This document shows, piece after piece, positions 18,754-27,009 of a DNA stretch of 64,000 bases; the first letter of the stretch is position 1; every line of letters begins with the position of its first letter. Source of the DNA: Myxococcota bacterium (GTDB taxonomy: Bacteria > Myxococcota_A > UBA9160 > UBA4427); the NCBI GenBank assembly GCA_029243605.1, contig JAQWRT010000046.1, positions 62,001 through 126,000 on the forward strand, given 5' to 3'. The translations under genes and the position numbers were made by a program. The notes under the pieces are model-generated. The model made no database searches. It saw nothing but the letters and a program-made list of their open reading frames with translations, and was not told the origin of the DNA.

Positions 18754-21558
18754 TTAACTGCAGCCGCTCGTGCTACCGCAGTTGGGGCACTTGTAGCAGG
18801 CCCCATTTCTGATCATGATGGAACCGCAGTCCATACAGGACGGCGCATCGGCCTGATTGATGAAGCTCGACCTGCTCGCAGCCGGCTCCGCACTTCCGCC
18901 AGACCCACCGGCGACTGCACCGACAGCCTGGACCCCAGGCGCAGTCCCCGCTCCATCTCCTGAACTGACAGAGGCTCCCCCCTCTGCTTCCCCCTCGATA
19001 AAACGATTTCCGATATAACGGAACACGTAGTCGGTCACCGACTTGGCAATCGGAATTTCCGGGTTGTTCGTAAAACCCGAAGGTTCGAATCGCGTATGGC
19101 TGAACTTGTCGACCAGGGCCTTGAGTGGCACACCGTACTGGAGGGCGATAGACGTCATCGTCGCGATGGTGTCCATCAGGCCGGAAATCGTACTCCCCTC
19201 CTTGGCCATCTTCAGGAAGATTTCACCCGGCTCGCCCTCGTCGTATAGGCCGACGGTCAAATAACCCTCGTGACCTGCGATCGAGAATTTATGGGTGAAG
19301 GCTTGGCGCTCATCCGAAAGCTTCCGTCGACGAGGGCGATACTCATCCAACTGAGTGACGCTCGCTCCCGACTCCTCTTCCTTGCCCGAGTTGAGCGGCT
19401 GAGTTCGCTTGCTCCCATCCCGATAGACGGCCAGAGCCTTGATGCCCAACCGCCAACCTTCGGCATAGGCCTTCATTACATCGTCCACGCTTGCCGACTC
19501 CGGGAGGTTGACCGTCTTGCTGATCGCCCCCGAGAGAAAGGGCTGTACCGCTCCCATCATCCGCAGGTGGCCCATCCAATTGATCGAGCGTTTTCCATTT
19601 CGAGGACGAAAAGCACAATCAAAAATCTCGACATGCTCCTCGCGAAGGCCCGGCGCACCTTCAATCATCTCGTGTTCATCCACATAGGCGAGGATCTCTT
19701 TCGACTCCTCTTCGGCATACCCGATCTTCCTCAGCGCCATCCCCACGGTCTGGTTGGCGATCTTGAGGAAGCCGCCCCCGACGAGCTTCTTGTACTTGAC
19801 CAGAGCGATGTCCGGTTCGACGCCCGTAGTGTCGCAGTCCATCATGAAAGCGATGGTTCCAGTAGGAGCCAACACCGTCACCTGAGCATTTTTGAAGCCG
19901 TGCTTCTTACCGTGTTCGAGAGCTCCATCCCACGCATCGCATGAAGCCTTCAAGAGATCGTCCGCGACCCCTTCGGAATCCACCTGATGAGCCGCATCTC
20001 GATGCATGCCAATCACTTCGAGGAAGGGCTTTCGATTCATTCGATACCGGGAGAACGGATTCATCGCCTCGGCAATCTTCGAACTCATCAAATAGGCCTC
20101 GCCGCACATCAGGGAAGTGATCGCGGCGGCCAAGTTGCGCCCACCCTCGCTGTCGTAGGGCTTGCCATCGGACATCAGCAGGGCACCTAGGTTTGCGTAA
20201 CCAAGACCGAGGGGCCTGAACAAGTGGCTGTTCTTCTCGATGGCCTTCGTGGGGTAGCTGGCAAAATCAACGAGAATTTCCTGGGCCAGAATCGTTAGCC
20301 AGACCGAAAATCGAAAATCGTCGATGGCGAAAGACTGGTCTTCCTCCGAGACGAAGGTCATCAAGTTCAAGCTGGCGAGGTTGCAAGCCGTGTCGTCAAG
20401 GAACATGTACTCCGAGCAAGGGTTGCTCGAGTTAATCCGACCCGAGGCCTTGACCGGATTCCAACGATTGATCGTGCTGTCGTATTGGATCCCTGGATCG
20501 CCGCAGAGATGGGCGGCTTCGGCCATCTCCTTCAGCAAGTCCTTCGCCTTGAACGTCTCGACGGAAAGGCCCTCTGTCACCGACCGCGTATCCCAGGCAC
20601 CGTCCGCTTCGGCAGAACGCATGAAGGAATCCTTCACCCGAACCGAATGGTTAGCGTTCTGAAAATAAATCGAGTCGTAGGCGCCGCCGGGTACGTTGAA
20701 CCCACCGTCGTATCCAGCGTCGATCAGGGACCAGGCCTTCTTTTCCTCGTCGGCCTTGCAGTGAATGAAGTTACGGATGTCCGGGTGCTCCGCGTCAAGA
20801 ATCACCATCTTCGCGGCGCGCCTGGTCTTTCCTCCTGACTTGATCACACCCGCGAAAGCGTCGAAGCCCCGCATGAACGAGACCGGACCCGAAGCCATCC
20901 CGCCGCCGGCCAACTGCTCGTGCGACGAGCGAATTGCCGAGATATTGGTGCCTGCACCCGAGCCGCCCTTGAAGAGCATCGCCTCGGTTTTCGCCAGACC
21001 CATGATCGATTCCATGGTGTCTTCAACCGAGTTGATGAAGCAGGCGCTCGCCTGCTGCGGCGTATTCTCCACGCCGAGGTTGAACCAGACGGGGCTGTTG
21101 AAGGACATCTTCTGGTTGACCAGCAGATAGGCGAGTTCATCCGAGAACGCCTGAGCATCTTCCGGAGAGGCAAAATATTGGCCCTTGATGCCCCACTCCG
21201 TGATCCGTCCAACCACACGGCCGATCAGTTCCTTGACGCTTCTCTCGCGACCGGGCTGGCCAATATGGCCGCGAAAATACTTCGACACCACAACGTTCGT
21301 CGCCAACTGCGACCAGCTTGTAGGGATCTCGACATCGGTCTGCTCAAAGACCGTCTCGCCCTTTTCGTTGCTGATATTCGCGGTTCGCAGTTCCCACTCG
21401 ACGCTGTCGAAGGGGTCTTCGCCCGCCCGAGTGAACCGACGGGGCATCTTGAGGCCCTGCTTGCCCTTGCCGGCCTTAGTACTCGCCGCGTTGCCTTCCG
21501 CGTCCTCGAATGCTCCGACGGTGACTTCCGTTTGGTTTGCCTGGTTCTCTTCGTTCAC
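18754..21558 (-). CDS. nrdJ: Class II (adenosylcobalamin-dependent) ribonucleotide reductase
   Basis: A 934-residue NrdJ that makes deoxyribonucleotides with vitamin B12 rather than oxygen or a separate radical subunit. It shows MSFNSPVWFNLGVENTPQQ, the KGGSGAGTNISAIR loop, the active-site NPCSEYMFLDDTACNLASLN, and TVLAPTGTIAFMMDCDTTG near the barrel end. The C-terminus carries a Cys-rich zinc-ribbon-like tail (CMDCGS, CYKCPNCGSTSGC) including the redox Cys pair that is recharged by thioredoxin. The start is a GTG preceded by a G6 run. The enzyme implies that cobalamin is made or imported; no B12 riboswitch was recognised upstream. Confidence 0.96.
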   Translation of the reverse strand: MNEENQANQTEVTVGAFEDAEGNAASTKAGKGKQGLKMPRRFTRAGEDPFDSVEWELRTANISNEKGETVFEQTDVEIPTSWSQLATNVVVSKYFRGHIGQPGRERSVKELIGRVVGRITEWGIKGQYFASPEDAQAFSDELAYLLVNQKMSFNSPVWFNLGVENTPQQASACFINSVEDTMESIMGLAKTEAMLFKGGSGAGTNISAIRSSHEQLAGGGMASGPVSFMRGFDAFAGVIKSGGKTRRAAKMVILDAEHPDIRNFIHCKADEEKKAWSLIDAGYDGGFNVPGGAYDSIYFQNANHSVRVKDSFMRSAEADGAWDTRSVTEGLSVETFKAKDLLKEMAEAAHLCGDPGIQYDSTINRWNPVKASGRINSSNPCSEYMFLDDTACNLASLNLMTFVSEEDQSFAIDDFRFSVWLTILAQEILVDFASYPTKAIEKNSHLFRPLGLGYANLGALLMSDGKPYDSEGGRNLAAAITSLMCGEAYLMSSKIAEAMNPFSRYRMNRKPFLEVIGMHRDAAHQVDSEGVADDLLKASCDAWDGALEHGKKHGFKNAQVTVLAPTGTIAFMMDCDTTGVEPDIALVKYKKLVGGGFLKIANQTVGMALRKIGYAEEESKEILAYVDEHEMIEGAPGLREEHVEIFDCAFRPRNGKRSINWMGHLRMMGAVQPFLSGAISKTVNLPESASVDDVMKAYAEGWRLGIKALAVYRDGSKRTQPLNSGKEEESGASVTQLDEYRPRRRKLSDERQAFTHKFSIAGHEGYLTVGLYDEGEPGEIFLKMAKEGSTISGLMDTIATMTSIALQYGVPLKALVDKFSHTRFEPSGFTNNPEIPIAKSVTDYVFRYIGNRFIEGEAEGGASVSSGDGAGTAPGVQAVGAVAGGSGGSAEPAASRSSFINQADAPSCMDCGSIMIRNGACYKCPNCGSTSGCS

Positions 21559-21990
21559 AATTTGCCCCCCGTTCGATCAGGACGGCGCATTTCAGCGAGC
21601 AGGACTCATCAGCATCGTCGGTTTCGGGGTCAATCGAATTTCTCACTGCCCCGCCCCGCCTTGCTGACCATGGGTTTCCCTCAGCCTCCGGAACTCTTCT
21701 CTCCGACTCTCCCGGTTCCCGACCAGTTTCCTCATGAGAGCAACCTCGCATGAGTTCAAATTCCCTGGCAGGTCCGGGGAAGGCACCGCTTCGGACGATC
21801 ATTCTTCCTAGGCTTGGTCTTTATCAGCCCGGTCACACTTGCGTTTCTATCGGGTCCCATGACCCACGCTCGGTGATCCTTGAATGTCTATGTCCTGAAG
21901 GGCCTTCTTGGATATTCGGTCCTCGGTTTTGCTGTGAGTACCATCATGCGTCCCAGTCGCGTGATGCGTACCGTTTATCGAACTCCCCTT

Positions 21991-22809
21991 TTAAGATTTC
22001 CTGTTGATTCGTTCTCGTGGCTCTCTGCCAGTTGACTCTTCGTTGACTCTTTTACTGACTCTCTCCTCACACTCTTCACTGCCTTCACGCTCTTCGCTCT
22101 GTTCGCGTCACTCTATTCGCGCTATTCGCGCGCTCTTCTCATCTTTTTTCGACTCTTCCGCGCTGGTTGACTCGCTCGTTTGAGTCATTGACCGAACTCG
22201 GCTCCTCGTCGAACTTCCTAGAATTGTTGGCCTTTCGGGGCCAGGCTCAAATTTTTCTTGATCGATCTTGTGGGCCATTCGCCGGTTCGTTCGCCTCCGG
22301 TCGCCGACGAATCCTATCCGGCCTGCCACCATTCACGCTACCCGTAACACTACGGAATCTGCTTTCGAAGCTGCTTTCTTCCTGCGATGCCCGGTGTCGC
22401 TCCCGCTGAACACCTGCACCGTTTTTCGAAGTTCATTGGCGACACTCGTTCCGATGCAACGTTCTACTGGCCCGGTGTGACGACGAGACGAATCTTCGTC
22501 CGACTCAAACCTTCGTTTTAAAGAATTCGTTCCAGTCCATGACTCCACCGGCCAACCCCCACCCGACAATTTCGTCAGCAAGGGAAGACGCAAACCCATC
22601 TCAAAACATCCAGCGACGGAGACCGGCAAGGTCGTGGAACGTCGATCCGAATGCCTCGGATAATTTATTGGATCTCGAGCATTTCTTAAGGTGGAGGCGG
22701 TCCTGACCCCGGCCGCCGCGCTCGCTGAGGAGAGCGAACGGAGGGTGACGGGGCTCGGAGGCCCCGAACGATTTCCTCGCAAAGAGGCCTCGTCTCGGAT
22801 CATCGCCAC
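21991..22809 (-). pseudogene. Possible decayed coding frame with two TGA interruptions
   Basis: One minus-strand frame of 273 codons is broken only by TGA codons at 22333-22335 and 22108-22110 and ends with TAA at 21991. An ATG follows the first TGA directly. The predicted product is charged and low in complexity toward its end (SEEREGSEECEERVSKRV). No homology is recognised. The minus strand here is purine-rich and poor in T, which lowers the stop frequency, so the long frame may be chance; a decayed gene or a remnant leader region are alternatives. TGA is a true stop elsewhere in the window. Confidence 0.2.
22029..22131. repeat. Degenerate short tandem words upstream of nrdJ
   Basis: On the plus strand GTTGACTCTTC is followed at once by GTTGACTCTTTT, then ACTGACTCT, CACTCT and related words, ending with a duplicated CTATTCGCG (about 22113-22130). 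Units drift between 9 and 12 bases. The cluster lies about 0.5 kb upstream of the nrdJ start. Confidence 0.6.
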
Positions 22810-22864
22810 TCAGTGGGCGGGGGATATTTGAGAAGACAGAAAACACACAAAACACACCGATGAG

Positions 22865-22891
22865 GGGGGCGCCGGTACCCCCGGCGCCCCC
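22865..22891. terminator. Strong G+C hairpin, probable terminator
   Basis: A perfect 11-bp stem GGGGGCGCCGG / CCGGCGCCCCC encloses a 5-base loop (22876-22880). On the minus strand it lies about 230 bp beyond the stop of the F420:NADP reductase gene and is followed by a T/G-rich stretch rather than a pure T-tract. It may stop transcription, or merely form a stable 3' end. Confidence 0.4.
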
Positions 22892-23123
22892 GAACCCAAG
22901 CCGAATAAACTCGGTCTCAAGTTCGCGCTCCTCCTCGCAACCGCCAAGTTGCGACCCCCCCAGGCTACAGGAGGAGCATCACATCCCCGTCGACCCAGAA
23001 TGCTGCGGCCAGGGCGGCCCGTCAAGCCAAAATCCACAAAATATTGGGGTCCAAGGCGCAATCAACCACAACCCCTTGTGGCCCCCTTGCCCCCCAGGGG
23101 AAATGCTGGGGACTCGCTCTGGC

Positions 23124-23810
23124 CTACTCGGGCAAACCCGTAAAGCGAATTCCCAGGCCATCGGGCAGCTTGTATCGGATATTCATCCCGATGAGTAGGG
23201 CCGTGATGTCCTCGACGATGCGAGCGTTGGAGAGCGGACCTCCGTCGAGGCCCCGGAGACCGGGCACCAGCTTGCAGAGTTCCATGACCTTCGACCGGGA
23301 CGCCTTCTTACCCGACACCACGACATCGCAGTCCACCGGCTGATCGAGTTGCCGCAACCGGTGCGCCGACACATTCTGAAAGGCCGAGACGACATCGACC
23401 CCGGTCGGTGCCAGAGACTGAACCATCTCGGCCGCGGAGCCCTGCCAGATCCCCACGGTTCGCATGGCCCCATCGCCCACCGCCGTCGCGAGAGGAACCG
23501 CCATAGAAATCAGGATCTGCCCCTCGGACAGCGCTTCCTTGATCCCCTTGACCGTTCCCGCGGTGTGCTCGAAGGGCACCGAAATGATCACGATGCCTGC
23601 CTGACCCGTGGCTTCACTGTTCTCGCAACCCGTGACATCTGCATCCGGGACCGCCTGGCGGACCTCTTCCGCAGCGCTCACCGCCCGGTCGGCTTTCCGT
23701 GATCCGATCACCACACGGCGGCCCGCCTTGGCGAAACGCAGCGCTAGGCCTAGCCCCTGATCCCCAGTACCCCCAAGGATCGCAATTACTTCTCCGTTTG
23801 TATCCGTCAT
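23124..23810 (-). CDS. npdG: NADPH-dependent F420 reductase (NpdG/Fno family)
   Basis: A 228-residue Rossmann protein of the F420:NADP oxidoreductase family. The N-terminus AILGGTGDQGLGLALRFAKAG binds NADP, followed by VVIGSRKADRAV, VIISVPFEHTAG and a C-terminal block GGPLSNARIVEDITALLIG typical of Fno. It interconverts NADPH and reduced deazaflavin F420. A luciferase-like oxidoreductase of the type that often uses F420 is also in the window (42.3 kb). F420 biosynthesis genes are not present here. DUF971 is encoded immediately upstream on the same strand, 11 bp away. Confidence 0.85.
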   Translation of the reverse strand: MTDTNGEVIAILGGTGDQGLGLALRFAKAGRRVVIGSRKADRAVSAAEEVRQAVPDADVTGCENSEATGQAGIVIISVPFEHTAGTVKGIKEALSEGQILISMAVPLATAVGDGAMRTVGIWQGSAAEMVQSLAPTGVDVVSAFQNVSAHRLRQLDQPVDCDVVVSGKKASRSKVMELCKLVPGLRGLDGGPLSNARIVEDITALLIGMNIRYKLPDGLGIRFTGLPE

Positions 23811-23821
23811 AGCCCCGGAGA

Positions 23822-24157
23822 CTAGCCCAGCTCCGCGCCCTCGCCGTTGGCCAGGGCTCGCAAAGTGTCAAAGGCGTAGATTCCCGTCTCGTGCCCGTCG
23901 GTCCAATCGATCCCGATGGCGTACCGGCCCACCGAGTTGATCCGAACCGGGCGAACATCCGCGGGGATCTCCCCGGCATCGAGCTTGTTTTCTCCGGTCC
24001 ACTCGTCGACACAGAGCGCGCACGCGCAGGCCAGCCTCAATTCCCTCACCGCATAGAGGCTCTCCACCCCATCGGCCCAGCGAATACTCAGCTGAGTCGG
24101 GCTGCTCTGACGAATTTCGACCGGGGTGGTGCGAGAGGAGGCATCCATGGCGAGCAT
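23822..24157 (-). CDS. DUF971 family protein
   Basis: A 111-residue protein of the DUF971 (gamma-butyrobetaine hydroxylase N-terminal-like) family: PVEIRQSSPTQLSIRWADG, LYAVRELRLACACALCVDEW, and a closing VGRYAIGIDWTDGHETGIYAF. The Cys-rich CACALC motif may bind metal. Free-standing DUF971 proteins are often linked with iron-sulfur or cofactor handling; no exact role is established. A start three codons downstream is equally possible. It overlaps no gene and precedes npdG closely, so the two are probably cotranscribed. Confidence 0.82.
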   Translation of the reverse strand: MLAMDASSRTTPVEIRQSSPTQLSIRWADGVESLYAVRELRLACACALCVDEWTGENKLDAGEIPADVRPVRINSVGRYAIGIDWTDGHETGIYAFDTLRALANGEGAELG

Positions 24158-24232
24158 GATAGGGCCATACGGCTATCCCGGCGATCTCCCCGGGCCGCTC
24201 CCCATCATCCCCACGCGTTGTATGCTTGGACC

Positions 24233-25006
24233 ATGACGAGCCTGGACCTCGAAGAAGCCGCCCGGGTGGCCTCACACGCCTGCGACCTCGCGCGCCGGGA
24301 AATCCTTCCGCGCTTCCGCTCGGTCGACGTAGAAATCAAAGCCGATGGCTCGCCCGTCACCGAAGCCGATCGGGCGGCGGAGAGGAGTATCCGGCAGACC
24401 CTGCTCGCCGCGTACCCGGATTTTGGCCTTCTCGGCGAGGAGTACGGGGAGACCGAGGGCGGCGGCCAAGGGCCGCGCTGGATCGTCGACCCCATCGACG
24501 GAACCATCGCATTTTCCCGGGGCATCCCGCTCTTCGGCACCCTCATCGCCTTGATCGAGGACGATGCCCCCGTCCTTGGGATCATCGACCTGCCGGCCCT
24601 GGACGAGCGCTACGTCGGCTGGACGGGCGCGGGCTGCCGACGCAACGGACAGCCGGTTCGGGTCTCGGAGCAGACCGATCTCGGGCAAAGCCTGGCGGGC
24701 ACCGGCGACCGAATCTGCTTCGAGTGGGCAGGGCGCCAGGCCGCTCTCGAACGCATGCTCTCGGCGATCCCCTTGGTCCGCAGCTACACCGACGCCTTCG
24801 GACACGCCCTGGCGCTCTCGGGAGCTCTGGACGTCATGGTCGACTGCGATCTCAACCCCTGGGATGCGGCGGCCACCCAACTCCTGGCGGTGGAAGCCGG
24901 GGGGGCCTGCGTGACCCTGCGCGGAGCCCGGGACAAGCTCGACTTGATCTTCGGCAGCCCGGCGCTGGTCGAACAGGTCGCCGAGTTCTTCGAATCCGAG
25001 GCCTGA
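24233..25006 (+). CDS. Inositol monophosphatase family phosphatase (HisN-like)
   Basis: A 257-residue enzyme with a full set of metal motifs: GLLGEEYGE (Glu site), WIVDPIDGTIAFSRG (DPIDGT) and CDLNPWDAAATQLLAVEAGG (WDxAA). LFGTLIALIEDDAPVLGIIDLP and VGWTGAGCRRNGQPV are typical of the histidinol-phosphatase/IMPase branch. It may dephosphorylate histidinol phosphate or inositol phosphate. The ATG at 24233 is chosen; a frame open further upstream runs antisense to the DUF971 gene and is not conserved. It is the more canonical of two family members in the window. Confidence 0.88.
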   Translation: MTSLDLEEAARVASHACDLARREILPRFRSVDVEIKADGSPVTEADRAAERSIRQTLLAAYPDFGLLGEEYGETEGGGQGPRWIVDPIDGTIAFSRGIPLFGTLIALIEDDAPVLGIIDLPALDERYVGWTGAGCRRNGQPVRVSEQTDLGQSLAGTGDRICFEWAGRQAALERMLSAIPLVRSYTDAFGHALALSGALDVMVDCDLNPWDAAATQLLAVEAGGACVTLRGARDKLDLIFGSPALVEQVAEFFESEA

Positions 25007-25032
25007 TCCGGGGCTGAATCCCGCCCCGGATC
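25005..25032 (+). terminator. Hairpin at the end of the HisN-like gene
   Basis: A perfect 10-bp stem GATCCGGGGC / GCCCCGGATC with an 8-base loop begins inside the stop codon of the phosphatase gene. It lacks a T-tract (CCTCGAATTTCG follows), so it is a likely but not proven terminator. The remaining spacer up to 25298 shows only short G+C palindromes and a GGAAGGA site before the next gene. Confidence 0.5.
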
Positions 25033-25298
25033 CCTCGAATTTCGAGACGTAAATCAAGTTCCTTCGGCGCCGCTGCGCTATTGTTGGAAGCCCGCGATCC
25101 GCGTACCCGGACCGGGTAGGGAAGGCGACTCCGCGTGCCGCCCGAAACGCCGTGGCAAGGCTCGAACCCCCCGAGACCCTTTGGATCTTGGCCTCAGGGA
25201 ATCCCGGGCCGGCCACCGGCGGCGAGCTTCCGCCCGGCCCGGCATCCCCCGGTCCCGGCAGTAAATAATCGACCCCTGAACAGGAAGGACCCAGCAGG

Positions 25299-26954
25299 AT
25301 GACCACCCTCGAGCACCCCACCCTCAATGAAGCCCAGACCCTACTCGAAGCCGCCACCCGGCTCCTCGAGGAAGCCATCGACGCCGGCAAATCCCTGACC
25401 GAGGGGGGGAAACGGATCGACGATCACCAAGTCGCCACCGGGCGAATCGCCTACGCGGCCACCGAGGCCGTCGCAGCCCACGAACTCATCGTCGCCAGCC
25501 AGGAGATTCTCGCCGAAGGGCGGGGCGGGCCGATGTTCGAGAAGACCACCGTCGCCGCCGTGGGACAACTCGTGGAAGGACTGCGCAGCCGTCTCTCCGA
25601 TTCGGCCGACGAACTCGGGATCGGTGACGCGGGGATCGAGGCCGCGTTTCCCGCCGAGGTCCGCCAACTTCTGCGCCGAGCCACCAGCGAATCTCTCTGT
25701 CGCGAAATCGGTGCCCATGTGATCGCGAGCCGGGGGGTCAACGACTACCCCCTCGACGAGATGCACGAGCAGGTTCGCGAGCAGGTCCGTGAATTCGGGG
25801 TGAACGAGGTCATGCCTCACGCCGAGCATATTCATCGTAACGACGATCTGGTCCCCGAAGAATTCATTACCAAGATGGCCGAACTCGGATTTTTCGGCCT
25901 TTCGGTTCCCGAGGAATACGGCGGGGTCGAAATGGGAAATCTCGCCATGATCCTCACCACCGAGGAACTCTCGAGAGCCTCGTTGGCCGCAGCGGGTTCC
26001 CTCATCACCCGGCCGGAAATTCTGACCAAAGCGCTGATGGGCGGAGGCACCGCCGAACAGAAGAGCGAATGGCTCCCGCGCCTGGCTTCGGGTGAAACCA
26101 TGGTGGGGATTTCGGTGACCGAGCCGGGCATCGGGAGCAACGTGGCCGGGGCCAAGTGCCGGGCCGAGCGAGCGACGGTCGCGGGCCAGGAGGGCTGGGT
26201 GATCAACGGTCCCAAGGCGTGGTGCACCTTCGCAGGGCGAGCCAATGTGCTCGCTCTTCTCGCCCGTACCGATCCGGACCCCAATAAGGGGGCCCGGGGG
26301 CTCTCCCTTTTCATCGTGCCCAAGGAATCGTTCAAGGGGCACGACTTCGAGTGCACCCAGGAAGGGGGCGGCAAGCTCTCGGGCAAGGCGGACGCCACCC
26401 CAGGCTACCGGGGCATGCACTCTTTCACGCTCCAATTCGAGAACTACTTCGTCCCCGGCGCGAATCTGGTGGGTGGTGAAGCGGGCGAGGGCAGGGGGTT
26501 TCAACTCCAGATGGCGGGGTTCGCCGCAGGGCGGCTGCAGACGGGGGGGCGCGCTTGCGGTCTCGCCCAGGCAGCGATTGAGGAGACGGCCAAGTACGTC
26601 GTCGATCGCGAACAATTTGGCCAGCCCATCTCAGAATTCCAACTGACCCAGTACACCATGGGTCGCATGCAGGCCAAGCTCGCCGGAGCCCGGGCCATCA
26701 CCTACGCCGCAGCCCGGGCCTTCGACGAGGACGAACGAGCGGCCTCACCCCTCGCGGCCCAGGCCAAGCTTCTCGCCTGCGATGTCGCCGTGGATGTCAC
26801 CCAGCAGGGCCAGTTGATGCATGGAGGCTGGGGTTACGCCGAGGAATACCCGATCAGCCGCTACGTGGTTGATGCCACGGTGTTGCCGATCTTCGAGGGG
26901 GTCAAGCCGATCCTCGAGCTCAAGGTCGTGGGCCGCGCGGTTCTGGGCAGCTGA
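25299..26954 (+). CDS. Acyl-CoA dehydrogenase, (2S)-methylsuccinyl-CoA dehydrogenase-like
   Basis: A 551-residue flavin acyl-CoA dehydrogenase with an extra helical N-terminal domain of about 150 residues before the usual core (QVREQVREFGVNEVMPHAEH onward). Core motifs: GFFGLSVPEEYGGV, GISVTEPGIGSNVAGAKC (flavin/substrate loop), REQFGQPISEFQLTQ and GGWGYAEEYPISRYVVDATV near the end. The length and the extension resemble methylsuccinyl-CoA dehydrogenase (Mcd) of the ethylmalonyl-CoA pathway, but other long acyl-CoA dehydrogenases exist. No other pathway gene is adjacent. GGAAGGA lies about 15 bases before the ATG. Confidence 0.78.
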   Translation: MTTLEHPTLNEAQTLLEAATRLLEEAIDAGKSLTEGGKRIDDHQVATGRIAYAATEAVAAHELIVASQEILAEGRGGPMFEKTTVAAVGQLVEGLRSRLSDSADELGIGDAGIEAAFPAEVRQLLRRATSESLCREIGAHVIASRGVNDYPLDEMHEQVREQVREFGVNEVMPHAEHIHRNDDLVPEEFITKMAELGFFGLSVPEEYGGVEMGNLAMILTTEELSRASLAAAGSLITRPEILTKALMGGGTAEQKSEWLPRLASGETMVGISVTEPGIGSNVAGAKCRAERATVAGQEGWVINGPKAWCTFAGRANVLALLARTDPDPNKGARGLSLFIVPKESFKGHDFECTQEGGGKLSGKADATPGYRGMHSFTLQFENYFVPGANLVGGEAGEGRGFQLQMAGFAAGRLQTGGRACGLAQAAIEETAKYVVDREQFGQPISEFQLTQYTMGRMQAKLAGARAITYAAARAFDEDERAASPLAAQAKLLACDVAVDVTQQGQLMHGGWGYAEEYPISRYVVDATVLPIFEGVKPILELKVVGRAVLGS

Positions 26955-26977
26955 AGCCAGCCCGACATAGGCCGGGG

Positions 26978-27009
26978 ATCAACCGCCCTTTAAATCAACC
27001 GCCCTTCAA
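26978..27009. repeat. 16-bp tandem duplication at the 3' end of the M18 gene
   Basis: ATCAACCGCCCTTTAA (26978-26993) is followed immediately by ATCAACCGCCCTTCAA (26994-27009). The second copy contains the stop and last codons (LKGG-stop) of the M18 peptidase on the minus strand, so the first copy is a near-exact duplicate of the gene end placed just beyond the stop. Confidence 0.9.

Larger units (their letters stand above)
21559..23123. other. 1.56-kb gene-poor spacer upstream of nrdJ
   Basis: No recognisable gene on either strand. G+C is visibly lower than in the flanking genes between about 21.7 and 22.7 kb. The part near 22.02-22.15 kb is pyrimidine-rich on the plus strand and made of degenerate GACTCT/CACTCT words. 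A hairpin TGGCC-TTTCGG-GGCCA at 22228-22243 is followed by TTTTTCTT on the plus strand and could end a plus-strand transcript. GGGGC/GCCCC pairing occurs near 22754, and an 11-bp hairpin at 22865-22891. An interrupted minus-strand frame is listed separately. Confidence 0.6.

Noticed and set aside
21586-21618. Hammerhead-ribozyme-like words (CTGATGAG ... GAAA) on the minus strand just upstream of nrdJ
   Set aside because: The sequence between CTGATGA and GAAA cannot form stem II, and no flanking stems I and III with a cleavage site were found.
21991-22809. Selenocysteine or reassigned TGA explaining the interrupted frame
   Set aside because: TGA is a genuine stop at several coupled gene ends in this window (for example moaC/hydrolase), and no SECIS-like hairpin follows the TGA codons.
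21559-23123. Cobalamin riboswitch upstream of the B12-dependent nrdJ
   Set aside because: No B12-box (GCCACTG with its conserved core) or associated helices could be recognised; the GCCACT/CAGTGG palindrome near 22806 stands alone.
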